Assembly (NCBI GenBank): GCA_036677445.1
Contig: JAVBWI010000025.1
Location: forward strand, 42,289 to 106,288
DNA from: JAVBWI01 sp036677445
GTDB lineage: Bacteria > Bacillota > Clostridia > Christensenellales > CAG-138
Direction: 5' to 3'
DNA: 64,000 bases
Shown here piece after piece: positions 17,966 through 26,314 of this stretch. The number at the start of each line of letters is the position of its first letter. The stretch's first letter is position 1. A program made the translations under genes and the position numbers. The notes under the pieces were generated by a model that saw only the letters and a list, made by a program, of their open reading frames with translations, ran no database searches and had not been told where the DNA came from.

Positions 17966-18827
17966 CAGTACGAAGGAAGGATGCAGCCGCAAGAGGAAGG
18001 ACTGGGCAGGGGTTTTATTTCTCCTGCCCAGCCTCGCCGGAGTAATCATTTTCGTATTGGTGCCGTTTATTGAAACGGTACGCCGCAGCTTTACCAATGC
18101 AACCGGAAAGCAATCGGTCGGTATTGAGAATTATCGTTCCGTGCTCAGTAATACCGCTTTCAGGCTGGCTGCCGAAAACACAGCGAGATTTCTTGCGGTT
18201 TGTATTCCGCTGCTTTTAGCGGCAAGCCTGTTGCTTGCGCTTTTGGTGTGGGCAATCCGCCCAGGCGGCAAAACATTCAAAACGACCTATCTGCTGCCGA
18301 TGGCGGTCCCTGTAGCGAGCGTCGTTCTGCTGTGGAACATTTTGTTCCACCAAAACGGACTCATCAATTCCATTCTGATTTCTTCCGGTGCACGCGCGGT
18401 CGATTTTATGGGCACCGATGCCGCTTTCTGGGTGCTGATCGCGACATATCTATGGAAGAATGCCGGATATGACATGGTGCTGTGGCTGGCCGGGCTGGAT
18501 GGCATCAATCCATCCTATTACGAGGCGGCCGCGGTGGACGGCGCAAACAGCATACAGATGTTCTTTCGCATCACGCTTCCCTGCCTGCTGCCGACACTGG
18601 GTCTGATCGCCGTGTTGAGTTTGCTTAACGCATTCAAAGTGTTTCGGGAAGCGTATCTCGTGGCCGGCAATTATCCGGAGGAGAAGATTTATCTGCTCCA
18701 GCATCTGTTCAACAACTGGTTTTCCAACCTTGATTTTGGAAGGCTAACGGCAGCCGCCGTGTTGGTGGCCGCGGTTTTGCTCGGCGTATTGCTTCTGATT
18801 CAGAAGCTGTGGAGTGAAGATGAATGA
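17931..18827 (+). CDS. Carbohydrate-type ABC importer permease (MalF/UgpA-like)
   Basis: A 298-residue inner-membrane permease with six predicted helices, the first starting at about residue 24 (GVLFLLPSLAGVIIFVLVPF). The EAA loop, which contacts the ATPase, reads YYEAAAVDGANSIQMFFRIT in the C-terminal half. It overlaps the upstream lipoprotein gene by 35 bp; the start is supported by AGGAG 7-8 nt upstream. It pairs with the next permease. No ABC ATPase gene lies in the operon or elsewhere nearby, so it probably uses a shared MsmX-type ATPase encoded elsewhere. Confidence 0.92.
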   Translation: MTSLSIWLKKNNSTKEGCSRKRKDWAGVLFLLPSLAGVIIFVLVPFIETVRRSFTNATGKQSVGIENYRSVLSNTAFRLAAENTARFLAVCIPLLLAASLLLALLVWAIRPGGKTFKTTYLLPMAVPVASVVLLWNILFHQNGLINSILISSGARAVDFMGTDAAFWVLIATYLWKNAGYDMVLWLAGLDGINPSYYEAAAVDGANSIQMFFRITLPCLLPTLGLIAVLSLLNAFKVFREAYLVAGNYPEEKIYLLQHLFNNWFSNLDFGRLTAAAVLVAAVLLGVLLLIQKLWSEDE

Positions 18828-19669
18828 ATAGAAAGAAAGCGATATATATCCCCCTGCTTGCGATCGCTTTGTTCGTCTGGTGGCCGCTGTGGTTCATTTT
18901 TACAGGAACATTGCAGCCGCTGGATGAATTGCAACTTTTATACGGCCCCGTCCTCTCAGGAACAAATGGATATGCTTCATGGACCGTGCTGCCCAGCTGG
19001 CCTACTTTACAGCCCCTTGCGGAGCTTCTTTTTGACACCCCCGAGTTCTTTGTGATGTTCTTTAACACCTGCAAGCAGGTTTTCCCGCAGGTGTTCGGGC
19101 AGATACTCATTGGAGCGCCAGCAGCATGGGCATTTTCTCGGCTCCGGTTTCGCGGTCGCAAGCTGCTTTTTTCTTTGTATATTATTCTGATGCTGCTGCC
19201 ATTTCAGGTCACCATGGTAGCAAATTACCTTGTTCTGGACCGGCTTCATCTGATAGACACCATTTATGCAATTGTATTGCCCGGCATTTTTGCGACATTC
19301 CCGGTATTTATCATGAAAAAGGGATTTGATCATATTCCTCGCGAAATGCTTGAGGCTGCGGCATTGGACGGGGCGACTCCATTTCAGACTTTTATTCGTG
19401 TAGGGCTGCCGCTTGGCGTACCCGGCATTCTTTCAGCATTTGTTTTGGGCTTCTTGGAAAGCTGGAACGCCATCGAGCAGCCAATGGTGTTTTTAAAAGA
19501 CAAAAGCCTTTGGCCGCTCAGTCTCTACCTTCCCGGCATTGCGATAGATAATCTAGGGCTTGCCATGAGTTCCAGCCTGATCATGCTGCTGCCTTCCCTG
19601 TTAATATTCCTGTTTGGGCAGAAGTATCTGGAATTGGGCATACAATCGAGCGGAGTAAAAGGTGCATGA
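18824..19669 (+). CDS. Carbohydrate-type ABC importer permease (MalG/UgpE-like)
   Basis: A 281-residue permease of the MalG type with about six helices. It has the conserved AAWAFSRLRFRGRK segment (about 104-117) and EAA loop IPREMLEAAALDGATPFQTF. It overlaps the preceding permease by ATGA (18824-18827) and the following adaptor gene by 4 bp (19666-19669), so all products are probably made in fixed ratio. The N-terminal periplasmic loop between helices 1 and 2 is longer than in MalG and contains a predicted flexible stretch around 40-60. It should form a heterodimeric channel with the upstream product. Confidence 0.92.
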   Translation: MNRKKAIYIPLLAIALFVWWPLWFIFTGTLQPLDELQLLYGPVLSGTNGYASWTVLPSWPTLQPLAELLFDTPEFFVMFFNTCKQVFPQVFGQILIGAPAAWAFSRLRFRGRKLLFSLYIILMLLPFQVTMVANYLVLDRLHLIDTIYAIVLPGIFATFPVFIMKKGFDHIPREMLEAAALDGATPFQTFIRVGLPLGVPGILSAFVLGFLESWNAIEQPMVFLKDKSLWPLSLYLPGIAIDNLGLAMSSSLIMLLPSLLIFLFGQKYLELGIQSSGVKGA

Positions 19670-21144
19670 GTATGAAAGACATTGACGACCGTAAAGATAT
19701 TGCAATATACATAAGCGATATTGCCGCCCGATTTAGGGATTGGCGCAATGCGGACCTCTCGCAAGCCAGAGCGCTCGGGCGCATCGGCTCATTTTTTCTC
19801 ATAATGTTAGCATTCACCCTGATTGCGCGCGGTACCGCGGGCGCTACCATGCCTGTTGTGACAACGGCGACCGCTACAATGGATACCCTTGAGCAAGCAA
19901 TCCTTGTGTCCGGAACGATCACACCGGCATCCTTCGACAATGTACCCTCTCCGGAAAATCTGATGGTGCAGGACGTATTGATAAGCGAGGGCGCGCAGAT
20001 CAAAGCAGGCGACGCGGTAGCCAAATTCTACGCGGATATGGTAGACAAGGAGATTGAACGAGAAAAAGCCAAACTGTCGGAATTGAACAAGAAACTGGCT
20101 ATGCTGCGAAAAGATCAAAATGTGGACCCCAGTGCGGTGGAGAATAGCCAGCAGGAGCTTGCTATGGCGCAGCAGGATTATTATGAGACGATTGATGAGT
20201 ATGACGCGGTTATAAAAAAAATTAATAAACAAGAATCACGCGTCTCGCATCTGGAGGAGGAGTATTCTTCCCTCCGATCCGACGAAAGTGCCGACCCTTT
20301 GGCTGTGGAACAAGCCCGGGTAGATCTTGAATCTGCCGAAACAAAACTCGAAAGCCTTCGTACGGAAAAGGAAACAATATCCAAATTCTTACAGGCGGCA
20401 CAGCGAAGTGTGGAAAAAGCGCAGCTTTCCGCTGTACAGGCAGAGCGAAGCTACAACCGGGCCGCTGAAGACGCACGGTATACAGAGAATACGAATTCGG
20501 CGGAAGCCTCAAACGTGAAACTGGATATTGCGGACGTACAGGAACGCATTGAAGAATTGACGGCAATACAAAACAATGACTATCAGCTTTTTGCCGAGCA
20601 GGGCGGAATCGTGCAGTCTGTCAACATTTCGGCTGGCAGCGAAACGCAGCGCGTGGCTTGTACGCTTGAAGACACAACTAAGGGGTATCTGTTTACCTTT
20701 GCACTTACAAAGGAACAGGCAGAGAAGGTGAGTTATGGTACAAAAGTTAAAGTAACACAGGGGAGTGAAGAAGAGGATTGCGTTGTTTCCGGCATATCCG
20801 GCGCAGACGCGGCAGGCAACATCACAGTTACCGCGCGGCTTAACAAGAAAGAATGGAAAGCCGGGCAGGCGGAAATCAAAATTGTATTATCGCGCAACAA
20901 ATATAACTATACGCTTCCAATTAGCGCGGTGCACACCGATAACACCGGCAGCTTTGTTTATATTGTGGAAGAACATAAGACCACGCTTGGGTTGAACAAC
21001 GTACTTGCGCGTATTCCGGTTAAAATTGAGGAAACCGGCGAGACCAAGGCTGCCGTCTCCGGCGCGCTGACAACCGAGGATAAGGTGGTCTCCACAAGCA
21101 CAAAGCCGTTAACGAAGGGCTGTAAGGTTCGGGTGGACTCATGA
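19666..21144 (+). CDS. HlyD/MacA-like membrane-anchored adaptor with long coiled coil
   Basis: A 492-residue protein with one N-terminal membrane helix (about 44-62, SFFLIMLAFTLIARG). A lipoyl-like half follows (about 85-125, with VSGTITPASFDNV and DVLISEGAQIKAGDAVAKF). A long alpha-helical hairpin spans about 128-305, rich in Glu, Lys and Gln heptads. The second lipoyl half (QGGIVQSVNISAGSETQ) is followed by beta-barrel domains to the end. This is the architecture of periplasmic adaptor or MacA-like proteins of export systems. Its place inside a sugar-import operon, overlapping both neighbours by 4 bp, is odd. It may build an extracellular assembly around the importer or a second, export-like unit. 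Confidence 0.85.
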   Translation: MSMKDIDDRKDIAIYISDIAARFRDWRNADLSQARALGRIGSFFLIMLAFTLIARGTAGATMPVVTTATATMDTLEQAILVSGTITPASFDNVPSPENLMVQDVLISEGAQIKAGDAVAKFYADMVDKEIEREKAKLSELNKKLAMLRKDQNVDPSAVENSQQELAMAQQDYYETIDEYDAVIKKINKQESRVSHLEEEYSSLRSDESADPLAVEQARVDLESAETKLESLRTEKETISKFLQAAQRSVEKAQLSAVQAERSYNRAAEDARYTENTNSAEASNVKLDIADVQERIEELTAIQNNDYQLFAEQGGIVQSVNISAGSETQRVACTLEDTTKGYLFTFALTKEQAEKVSYGTKVKVTQGSEEEDCVVSGISGADAAGNITVTARLNKKEWKAGQAEIKIVLSRNKYNYTLPISAVHTDNTGSFVYIVEEHKTTLGLNNVLARIPVKIEETGETKAAVSGALTTEDKVVSTSTKPLTKGCKVRVDS

Positions 21145-22175
21145 ATCGGGGCATTCGAACGATATTGTCGCTCGGCCTGCTTCTGTTGCTCGTTTTTCAG
21201 ATGTTCCGTGTCTGTGAACGCCTGAAAGGCTATTATCCTGCGGTAAGCCTCAGATATTCCAAGCAAATGACTGCGGAGCAGGTTGAACAGGCGCTTGCAC
21301 ATGCGGAGCGGGATTCGAAGGTTTATCCGGTTTTCTGGCTGGAAAAAAGCAGAGAAGTCTTCACACCGCTGCATTCCATACAGGCTATTGCTATTGGGTG
21401 TTATGGAGATTTCAACTTTGCGTGGCCTGCTGATTTTATCGCGGGCGCGTATCCCGGCGATCAGCAGAAAAACGCCTGTGCTGTATCTGATACCGCCGCC
21501 TGGGAATTATGGGGCGGCACGGATATCGTCGGCCAGACGCTCAAAATTGGTGAGGATCAATACACCGTTACCGGCGTTTTTTCATCGAAGCGGGAAATGG
21601 TTATCTACAGTGCGGCTCCTAACGCAGGATTTGACGCCGTGGAATTGTTCGGCGACTACGAAGGAAACGAACGGGCAACCGCGCTGAATTTTGCGCAAAA
21701 CAGCGGTCTTGGCGCCCCCGATGCCATTGTCTACGGCCCGTTCATGCGATGTCTGGTGCAACAGGCCGCAATGGCCCCTCTCTATTTGGCCGGTCTGGTT
21801 CTCGCATTACGCCTGTTAAACAGGATGTATTCAAATCCTCTCCTGCGGAAATCCATATGGATCATACTGGGCTTCACACTTGCAGCATTATTGCCTGTTA
21901 TTTTAGCTGCACTGCCAAAGTGGCTTATTCCGCCTGCATGGAGCGATTTTGACTTCTGGAACAGATTGTTCCACGACGCTAAACTCCGCATGCTTGAATG
22001 GCTGTCGCTGCCTGCCCGGATAAAGGATGTGGAAGCGAAAATATGCTTGATTCAACTTTTCTGTATGTGCGGCAGTGCAATTTTGATCGAATCGCTGCTG
22101 CTTGTGTTGCCATCTGGGGTTCATCCTAGAACTCCAGCTGTTGGAATGCCCATTGAAAAACGGGTGTCAAATTAA
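21141..22175 (+). CDS. MacB-core-like membrane protein
   Basis: A 344-residue protein. After an N-terminal helix (about 7-25) comes an extracytoplasmic domain of about 170 residues. Its centre, CAVSDTAAWELWGGTDIVGQ followed by TLKIGEDQYTVTGVF, closely follows the MacB periplasmic core pattern (allele insertion, G-x-x-I-x-I, F-x-V-x-G-V). Three hydrophobic helices follow at about 207-226, 239-262 and 303-325. MacB permeases normally carry four helices and an ATPase; here there is no nucleotide-binding domain. It overlaps the adaptor gene by ATGA and ends the operon. It probably partners the HlyD-like adaptor. Function unknown. Confidence 0.6.
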   Translation: MNRGIRTILSLGLLLLLVFQMFRVCERLKGYYPAVSLRYSKQMTAEQVEQALAHAERDSKVYPVFWLEKSREVFTPLHSIQAIAIGCYGDFNFAWPADFIAGAYPGDQQKNACAVSDTAAWELWGGTDIVGQTLKIGEDQYTVTGVFSSKREMVIYSAAPNAGFDAVELFGDYEGNERATALNFAQNSGLGAPDAIVYGPFMRCLVQQAAMAPLYLAGLVLALRLLNRMYSNPLLRKSIWIILGFTLAALLPVILAALPKWLIPPAWSDFDFWNRLFHDAKLRMLEWLSLPARIKDVEAKICLIQLFCMCGSAILIESLLLVLPSGVHPRTPAVGMPIEKRVSN

Positions 22176-22660
22176 TGGGAGAATGCTTCAAGCAATTTAT
22201 CAACGGGACATTATCGCTCGTTAGCACCAGGGGTTAAATTGGCGTAATTCACTCATCGTTTCTTCTCGGCAGTTAAAAAAGCATTTTACACTCCTCTCGG
22301 GGACGACATTACCTTCCCAAAAGCACTGCGGTTAAGTTCATTTTTAATTACCATTACTACTGTTTACTGTTAAAATGCGCCTATCCACAATTAGCGCGCT
22401 GTACCTGAAACGAACTTCGCATTTTGAGCATAATGGGCTGCTGTCAAATTCCAATTCATCTATGAGATTATGCGCATTATACGGAGTTGAATACTGGCAT
22501 CTATATTTACCTAACTTCTCAAGATAAGGTGACAAATCTGTTTTCAAGAAATGCCTTGAAAGTAAGGTTCGTCGCCTTTTTCGTTATCGGGAAGCTTGGG
22601 CGAGAAGAAGAAAAACTGACCTTCTCGAGGATTTGACCCCTCACAGGCTACCATTCCAAA
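22176..22660. other. AT-rich gap, no supported gene
   Basis: 485 bp between the operon end and the second histidine kinase. The base composition drops visibly. A short minus-strand frame (22344-22547, 67 codons) contains a CSKC pair but has no clear ribosome site or recognisable family, so I did not call it. A CGAGAAG/CTTCTCG hairpin lies at 22601-22627, downstream of the minus-strand kinase. The first copy of a direct repeat lies at 22477-22520. The stretch looks like decayed mobile-element sequence. Confidence 0.5.
22477..22520 (+). repeat. Imperfect direct repeat R1 (partner at 25657-25699)
   Basis: The stretch beginning ATTATACGGAGTTGAATACT and continuing TGGCATCT and a CTAACTTCTC end matches 25657-25699 with only a few changes (first 27 nt: three differences). 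The two copies lie in the same orientation 3180 bp apart and bracket the second two-component system and its small secreted protein. Confidence 0.7.
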
Positions 22661-24139
22661 TTATATCCGCTTTTGATCTCTCAAAGCGTTGAAAAAAATG
22701 AACTCCATACCCTTACCGGGTTCGCTTTGCACCTTGACGGCTATTCCATGCCTGTCGGCAATTTCTTTTGCTATGGCAAGACCGAGACCCGTACCGTTTT
22801 TGTTTTCTTCCGACCTTTGCTTATGGAAACGTTCAAAAATGAGGGGCAGCTCATCGGGCAAAATGCCGGAGCCCTCGTCACGAATACGGAGCGCCATGCC
22901 ATCCGCAGTATTACTTAAATACAGATATACTGCCGAACCTTCCGGCGAGAACTTGACGGCGTTGTCGAGAACGATCATCAGCATCTGACGGAGCCTTCCA
23001 TAATCTCCGTGCATGGTAAAACGATCGCCTTCGATATTCAATCTTAGCGGGATATTCTTCGGCCGGGCGAGGCGATCCATGCTTCGCACGGCGTCTTCAG
23101 CGATTGCCTTAAGGTCAACTTCGCTCATTTCCATCGTGAAGTCGGGATTTTGCAGCCGCGCGAGGTCGAGCAGGTCGGAAACAAGCCGCTCCAGATAGAT
23201 GCTTTCCGAGAGCATCTGCCGATGATACTCCTCCGCCATTTGAGGTTCCGAAACCACGCCGTCGCAAAGCGCCTCCAGCGAGCCACGGATGACGGTGATG
23301 GGCGTACGGAGTTCGTGAGAGATGTTCGCCACAAAGTCCCGCCGCAGCTTTTCGAGCTTGGCGCTCTCCTTGGAAGCGGCGTCCAGTTTTGCCGCCATAT
23401 CATCCAGTGCGGCGGCGAGTTCGCCAACTTCATCGTCTTGCAAAACGCCTGTTGCGGCAGTGTAATCGCCGCCGCTGATTTTCAGCGCGGCGGTTTTCAT
23501 TTTGCCCAGCGGCTTTGTAAAGCGTTCCGCCAGCGCGCCCACGATGAAAAACGAAATGATAATTGCCGCCCCCATGCTGAGCAGCAGAATGGCAAGGCCG
23601 CTCTCGGTTGCGCCGCGGATGTTCTCAATCTGTTCGTGCAGAAGAATAACCCCGGCAATCTCGCCGTTTGCAAGTGTAATCGGCGCAGCCACCGTGATGG
23701 AAGGCGCGCCGATAAACGCACCGAAATTCTCGCTGAATGTTGTTTTGCCATCCATCGCCGCCAAGATGACGTCCTCTGCACCGGGCGGCAAATCGTTGTA
23801 TGCAAGGTTTGCTTGCCCGTGACCGCGCGTAACCTGCTCCAGATTGCGGTCAACAATCCAAACATCGGCCATGGCAATATCGTCGAGAAAACGAAGATAC
23901 GCGCCGTACCCCATGCCCTGCCCCATCATGCCATGACCTTGCCCCTGTTCCGTATCGCCGGCCCAAAACCCGGCCAGCGACTTTGCCATGCTCCCGGCGC
24001 GGTTTTCCAGCCCGGCCTTATGGACATCCATATTATGACGCGAAAAAAGAGCGAAGAATATGAGCCCGATGATCAGCGAAAAAACAAGCATTGAACCGGA
24101 AAAATACAGCAGCAGCCGAAAACGGATTTTGTTTTTCAC
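22661..24139 (-). CDS. Sensor histidine kinase with HAMP domain
   Basis: A 492-residue membrane sensor. Helix 1 lies at about 9-30 and an extracytoplasmic sensor domain (about 35-175) includes a Gly/Met/His-rich patch near residue 68-76 (GHGMMGQGMGYG). Helix 2 (about 180-203) is followed by a HAMP linker, then HELRTPITVIRGS with His275. The ATPase domain has VLDNAVKFS, IRDEGSGILPDEL and GTGLGLAIAKEIADRHG. It is a BaeS/VanS-type kinase of normal length. GTG start at 24139 overlaps the response-regulator stop. The Met/His-rich patch might bind a metal, but that is a guess. It is in an operon with the regulator and divergent from the small secreted protein gene. Confidence 0.93.
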   Translation of the reverse strand: MKNKIRFRLLLYFSGSMLVFSLIIGLIFFALFSRHNMDVHKAGLENRAGSMAKSLAGFWAGDTEQGQGHGMMGQGMGYGAYLRFLDDIAMADVWIVDRNLEQVTRGHGQANLAYNDLPPGAEDVILAAMDGKTTFSENFGAFIGAPSITVAAPITLANGEIAGVILLHEQIENIRGATESGLAILLLSMGAAIIISFFIVGALAERFTKPLGKMKTAALKISGGDYTAATGVLQDDEVGELAAALDDMAAKLDAASKESAKLEKLRRDFVANISHELRTPITVIRGSLEALCDGVVSEPQMAEEYHRQMLSESIYLERLVSDLLDLARLQNPDFTMEMSEVDLKAIAEDAVRSMDRLARPKNIPLRLNIEGDRFTMHGDYGRLRQMLMIVLDNAVKFSPEGSAVYLYLSNTADGMALRIRDEGSGILPDELPLIFERFHKQRSEENKNGTGLGLAIAKEIADRHGIAVKVQSEPGKGMEFIFFNALRDQKRI

Positions 24140-24822
24140 GGCGTCACCTCAAATTTGTATCCAACGCCCCAGATGGTTTTGATTTCCCATCCGTCATGGG
24201 GGACCTCGTCCAGTTTGGCGCGCAGCCGTTTAATGTGGGAATCCACCGTGCGTGTGTCGCCGTAGTAATCGAAGCCCCACAGGCTGCCGAGCAGGTTGTC
24301 GCGGGAAAACACCTTGTTTTTATTCGTCCCCAGCGTCCACAAAAGCTCGGTTTCCTTTTTGGTCAAGGGGATACGGACGCCGCCGATTTCCGTAACGTAT
24401 TCGTCGAGATTGACAGTCAGGCTTTCATAGGAAAAAACCTGCGCCTTTGTATCGTCCTCCCGCGAGATGCGGCGCAGAATGGCCCGGACGCGCGCCATCA
24501 CCTCACCGGGCGAAAAGGGCTTGACGATGTAGTCGTCCGCGCCGATGTCGAGGCCCATGATACGCTCGAAATCCTCGCCCCGCGCCGTTATCATAATGAT
24601 GGGCACATTGCTTTGCCTGCGGATTTCCCGGCAGACCTCAAAACCGTCCATGCCGGGCATCATAACGTCAAGCAGGATCATATCAAAGCGCATCGCCCGC
24701 GCTTTGTCCAGCGCGCCATGCCCTTCAAAGGCCGTCGTGACGGCGAAGCCTTCCTTTTTCGCGTATTCTTCCAGTATAGAAACAATCTGCCGGTTGTCAT
24801 CGGCAATCAGTATGTTTGGCAT
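24136..24822 (-). CDS. OmpR/PhoB-family response regulator
   Basis: A 228-residue regulator with receiver domain (acidic pair DD at 8-9, phospho-acceptor Asp52 in ILLDVMMPGMDG, Lys in DDYIVKPFSPGE) and C-terminal winged helix with LLGSLWGFDYYGDTRTVDSH. An in-frame GTG at 24831 overlaps the AAAGGAG ribosome site, so the ATG at 24822, 8 nt downstream of that site, was chosen. It is co-transcribed with the kinase, with a 4-bp overlap. It probably binds the inverted repeat at 24848-24884 in the shared divergent region and controls the small secreted protein as well as itself. Confidence 0.93.
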   Translation of the reverse strand: MPNILIADDNRQIVSILEEYAKKEGFAVTTAFEGHGALDKARAMRFDMILLDVMMPGMDGFEVCREIRRQSNVPIIMITARGEDFERIMGLDIGADDYIVKPFSPGEVMARVRAILRRISREDDTKAQVFSYESLTVNLDEYVTEIGGVRIPLTKKETELLWTLGTNKNKVFSRDNLLGSLWGFDYYGDTRTVDSHIKRLRAKLDEVPHDGWEIKTIWGVGYKFEVTP

Positions 24823-24847
24823 GGCCGCCACTCCTTTCCGAGAACAT

Positions 24848-24884
24848 TGTAACGGTAAGATGTGTTTTTTCCGTGTCTGTTACA
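24848..24884. promoter_or_regulatory. Inverted repeat TGTAAC...GTTACA, candidate response-regulator site
   Basis: TGTAAC (24848-24853) and GTTACA (24879-24884) form inverted arms separated by 25 bp. They lie 26-62 bp upstream of the response-regulator start and about 106 bp upstream of the divergent secreted-protein gene. The position fits autoregulation. Binding is not shown by sequence alone. Confidence 0.35.
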
Positions 24885-24989
24885 TTTTACCACGAAAAAG
24901 GAAATGAAAAAACACACTTTCGCCATAGCTGCGATTTATGATAAAGCCACAGCAACAAAAAAGGCGCTGAAAACAAGGAGGCCATCAAT

Positions 24990-25469
24990 ATGAAAACTAT
25001 GAAGAAGTTCATTGCCGCAGGGATTGCGGTAATGGCGCTGGCTGTCGGATCGGTCACGGCGTTTGCCGCTTCGCAGTATTCGACTCCCGCCGAAGCGGTT
25101 GCAGGACTGACCGGGCGCGAGGTGCAGTCTGTTATCGACGAACGTGCGCAAACAGGAAAAACCTATGGAACCATCGCCAATGAGGCGGGCGTGCTTGACG
25201 AGTTCAAAACGGAAATGCTGGAGTTGAAGAAGGATACGCTCGCCGCACGGGTTGCCGCCGGGACGATGACTGAGGAGCAGGCAGACGCCATCATCGCCAG
25301 AATTGAAGCAAATCAGGCGAATTGTGATGGCACCGGAACAGGCTTTGGACTGAAAAGCGCCGGTTGCGGGATGGGCGCTGGATTTGGCCAGGGCGGCGGT
25401 CAGGGCCGCGGGCAAGGCGGCCGCGGTATGGGCAACGGTCTGCGCGACAGGTCGTGTTTGAACCGATAG
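24990..25469 (+). CDS. Small secreted protein with DUF2680-like domain and Gly-rich tail
   Basis: A 159-residue exported protein. The signal peptide KKFIAAGIAVMALAVGSVTAFA is cleaved at about AFA-AS (residue 26-27). A helical domain (about 30-110) contains TYGTIANEAGVLDEFKTE and MTEEQADAIIARIEANQ, the pattern of DUF2680-type proteins, in which Glu-rich helices repeat. The last about 35 residues are rich in Gly, Gln and Arg with two Cys. A strong AGGAGG site precedes the ATG. It is divergent from the two-component operon and probably its target, as with envelope-stress CpxP/Spy-like proteins. That analogy is an inference. Confidence 0.8.
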   Translation: MKTMKKFIAAGIAVMALAVGSVTAFAASQYSTPAEAVAGLTGREVQSVIDERAQTGKTYGTIANEAGVLDEFKTEMLELKKDTLAARVAAGTMTEEQADAIIARIEANQANCDGTGTGFGLKSAGCGMGAGFGQGGGQGRGQGGRGMGNGLRDRSCLNR

Positions 25470-25492
25470 CGCAAAACGATTAAGAGTATCAG

Positions 25493-25541
25493 AGCGCACA
25501 GGTTCGATTGTAAGCCGGACCGGTGCGCTTTGGCCGTTTTT
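25493..25541 (+). terminator. Probable terminator after the small secreted protein
   Basis: AGCGCAC (25493-25499) pairs with GTGCGCT (25523-25529), with further GC pairing inside, followed 7 nt later by TTTTT (25537-25541). It begins 24 bp past the stop codon. Confidence 0.5.
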
Positions 25542-25656
25542 GCCAATGATTCCGCCCCATGCGCTCCCGCTCACTGGAACAGGGTTGCCAATGTTGTTGC
25601 CTATGGTGACGATGCCCAGCAGTTTCTTGTGCTTTCGTTCAGAGGGGGGAGCCGTA

Positions 25657-25699
25657 TTATACGAAGCTGAATGCTGGCATCTTTTTTTCCAAACTTCTC
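25657..25699 (+). repeat. Imperfect direct repeat R2 (partner at 22477-22520)
   Basis: Same orientation and near-identical to R1. It begins ATTATACGAAGCTGAATGCT and ends in an AAACTTCTC segment. It is immediately followed by the hairpin at 25705-25741. The surrounding sequence has no intact gene. Confidence 0.7.
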
Positions 25700-25704
25700 A
25701 ATCA

Positions 25705-25742
25705 AAAACTGTTCATAGGATTTGAACCTATGGGCAGTTTTT
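25705..25742 (+). terminator. Strong hairpin with T-run, terminator-like
   Basis: A 15-bp stem (25705-25719 with 25727-25741; two G-T pairs) with a 7-nt loop, ending in a five-T run that is partly in the stem. No gene directly upstream needs it, so it may be left over from a lost element gene whose end is the R2 repeat. Confidence 0.5.
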
Positions 25743-26077
25743 ATATAATGGAGGCAAATAACAACGACGCGACCCACAAAACGGTTGCGTTATAAAAAAT
25801 GACCATTCGGCCAGACTCGCTAACATATTACCGACAATAAGCTATGCTCAGAAAGAAGCCCATGCGAATCCACCCGAAGAAATTACTGTGAATATAAATG
25901 CTATCTAAATGATCTGGAAAGCTATATTTTAAGGAGGGCATAGTATGTTGCGCATTTTTCATGTCATCTGCAAACCCCTTGTTTCCATCGGGTGACAGAG
26001 CGGCTTTTTCGTTGGCCGTACCGCGAGACACAATATTAAATGGCTGCTGATACCGCCGCAAAATGTGCCGGGCCTGC
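25743..26077. other. Gap with decayed sequence and one 16-codon frame
   Basis: No supported gene. A frame at 25945-25995 encodes 16 codons (MLRIFHVICKPLVSIG) behind a strong AAGGAGGG site 6 nt upstream. It may be the truncated start of a lost gene or a leader peptide. The 77-codon minus-strand frame at 25828-26061 has no ribosome site and no recognisable family. Confidence 0.4.
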
Positions 26078-26314
26078 CTATTCCCGGTCAGCGTCCTGCA
26101 ACAGGGACACAGTGATTATATCCCTTTGCATAAATGTTTTTATGTGTTTTTCTTCCCTGAGTTCTTTGAGCGCCCGGATAAGAATGTCGCTTGGCTTATG
26201 GACCAATCTGCATAATTCATACAACGGCAGGGAATTTTTTGCCCTTTCCAGTGCCGCCAGCATCGCATATTTTGTCGCCCGAATGTTTTCCGACATCATA
26301 TCATTTTGTGACAT
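26078..26314 (-). CDS. Small winged-helix-like protein
   Basis: A 78-residue soluble protein starting MSQNDMMSENIRATKYAMLA. The helix-turn-helix-like core LYELCRLVHKPSDILIRALKELREEK, followed by a beta-hairpin (HIKTFMQRDIITVSLL), fits a small winged-helix DNA-binding domain of the ArsR/MarR or FeoC size class. No metal cysteines are visible. AAGGAGA 9 nt upstream of the ATG supports real translation. It stands alone between AT-rich decayed stretches. I do not recognise a named family; a regulator left over from a mobile element is plausible. Confidence 0.6.
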   Translation of the reverse strand: MSQNDMMSENIRATKYAMLAALERAKNSLPLYELCRLVHKPSDILIRALKELREEKHIKTFMQRDIITVSLLQDADRE

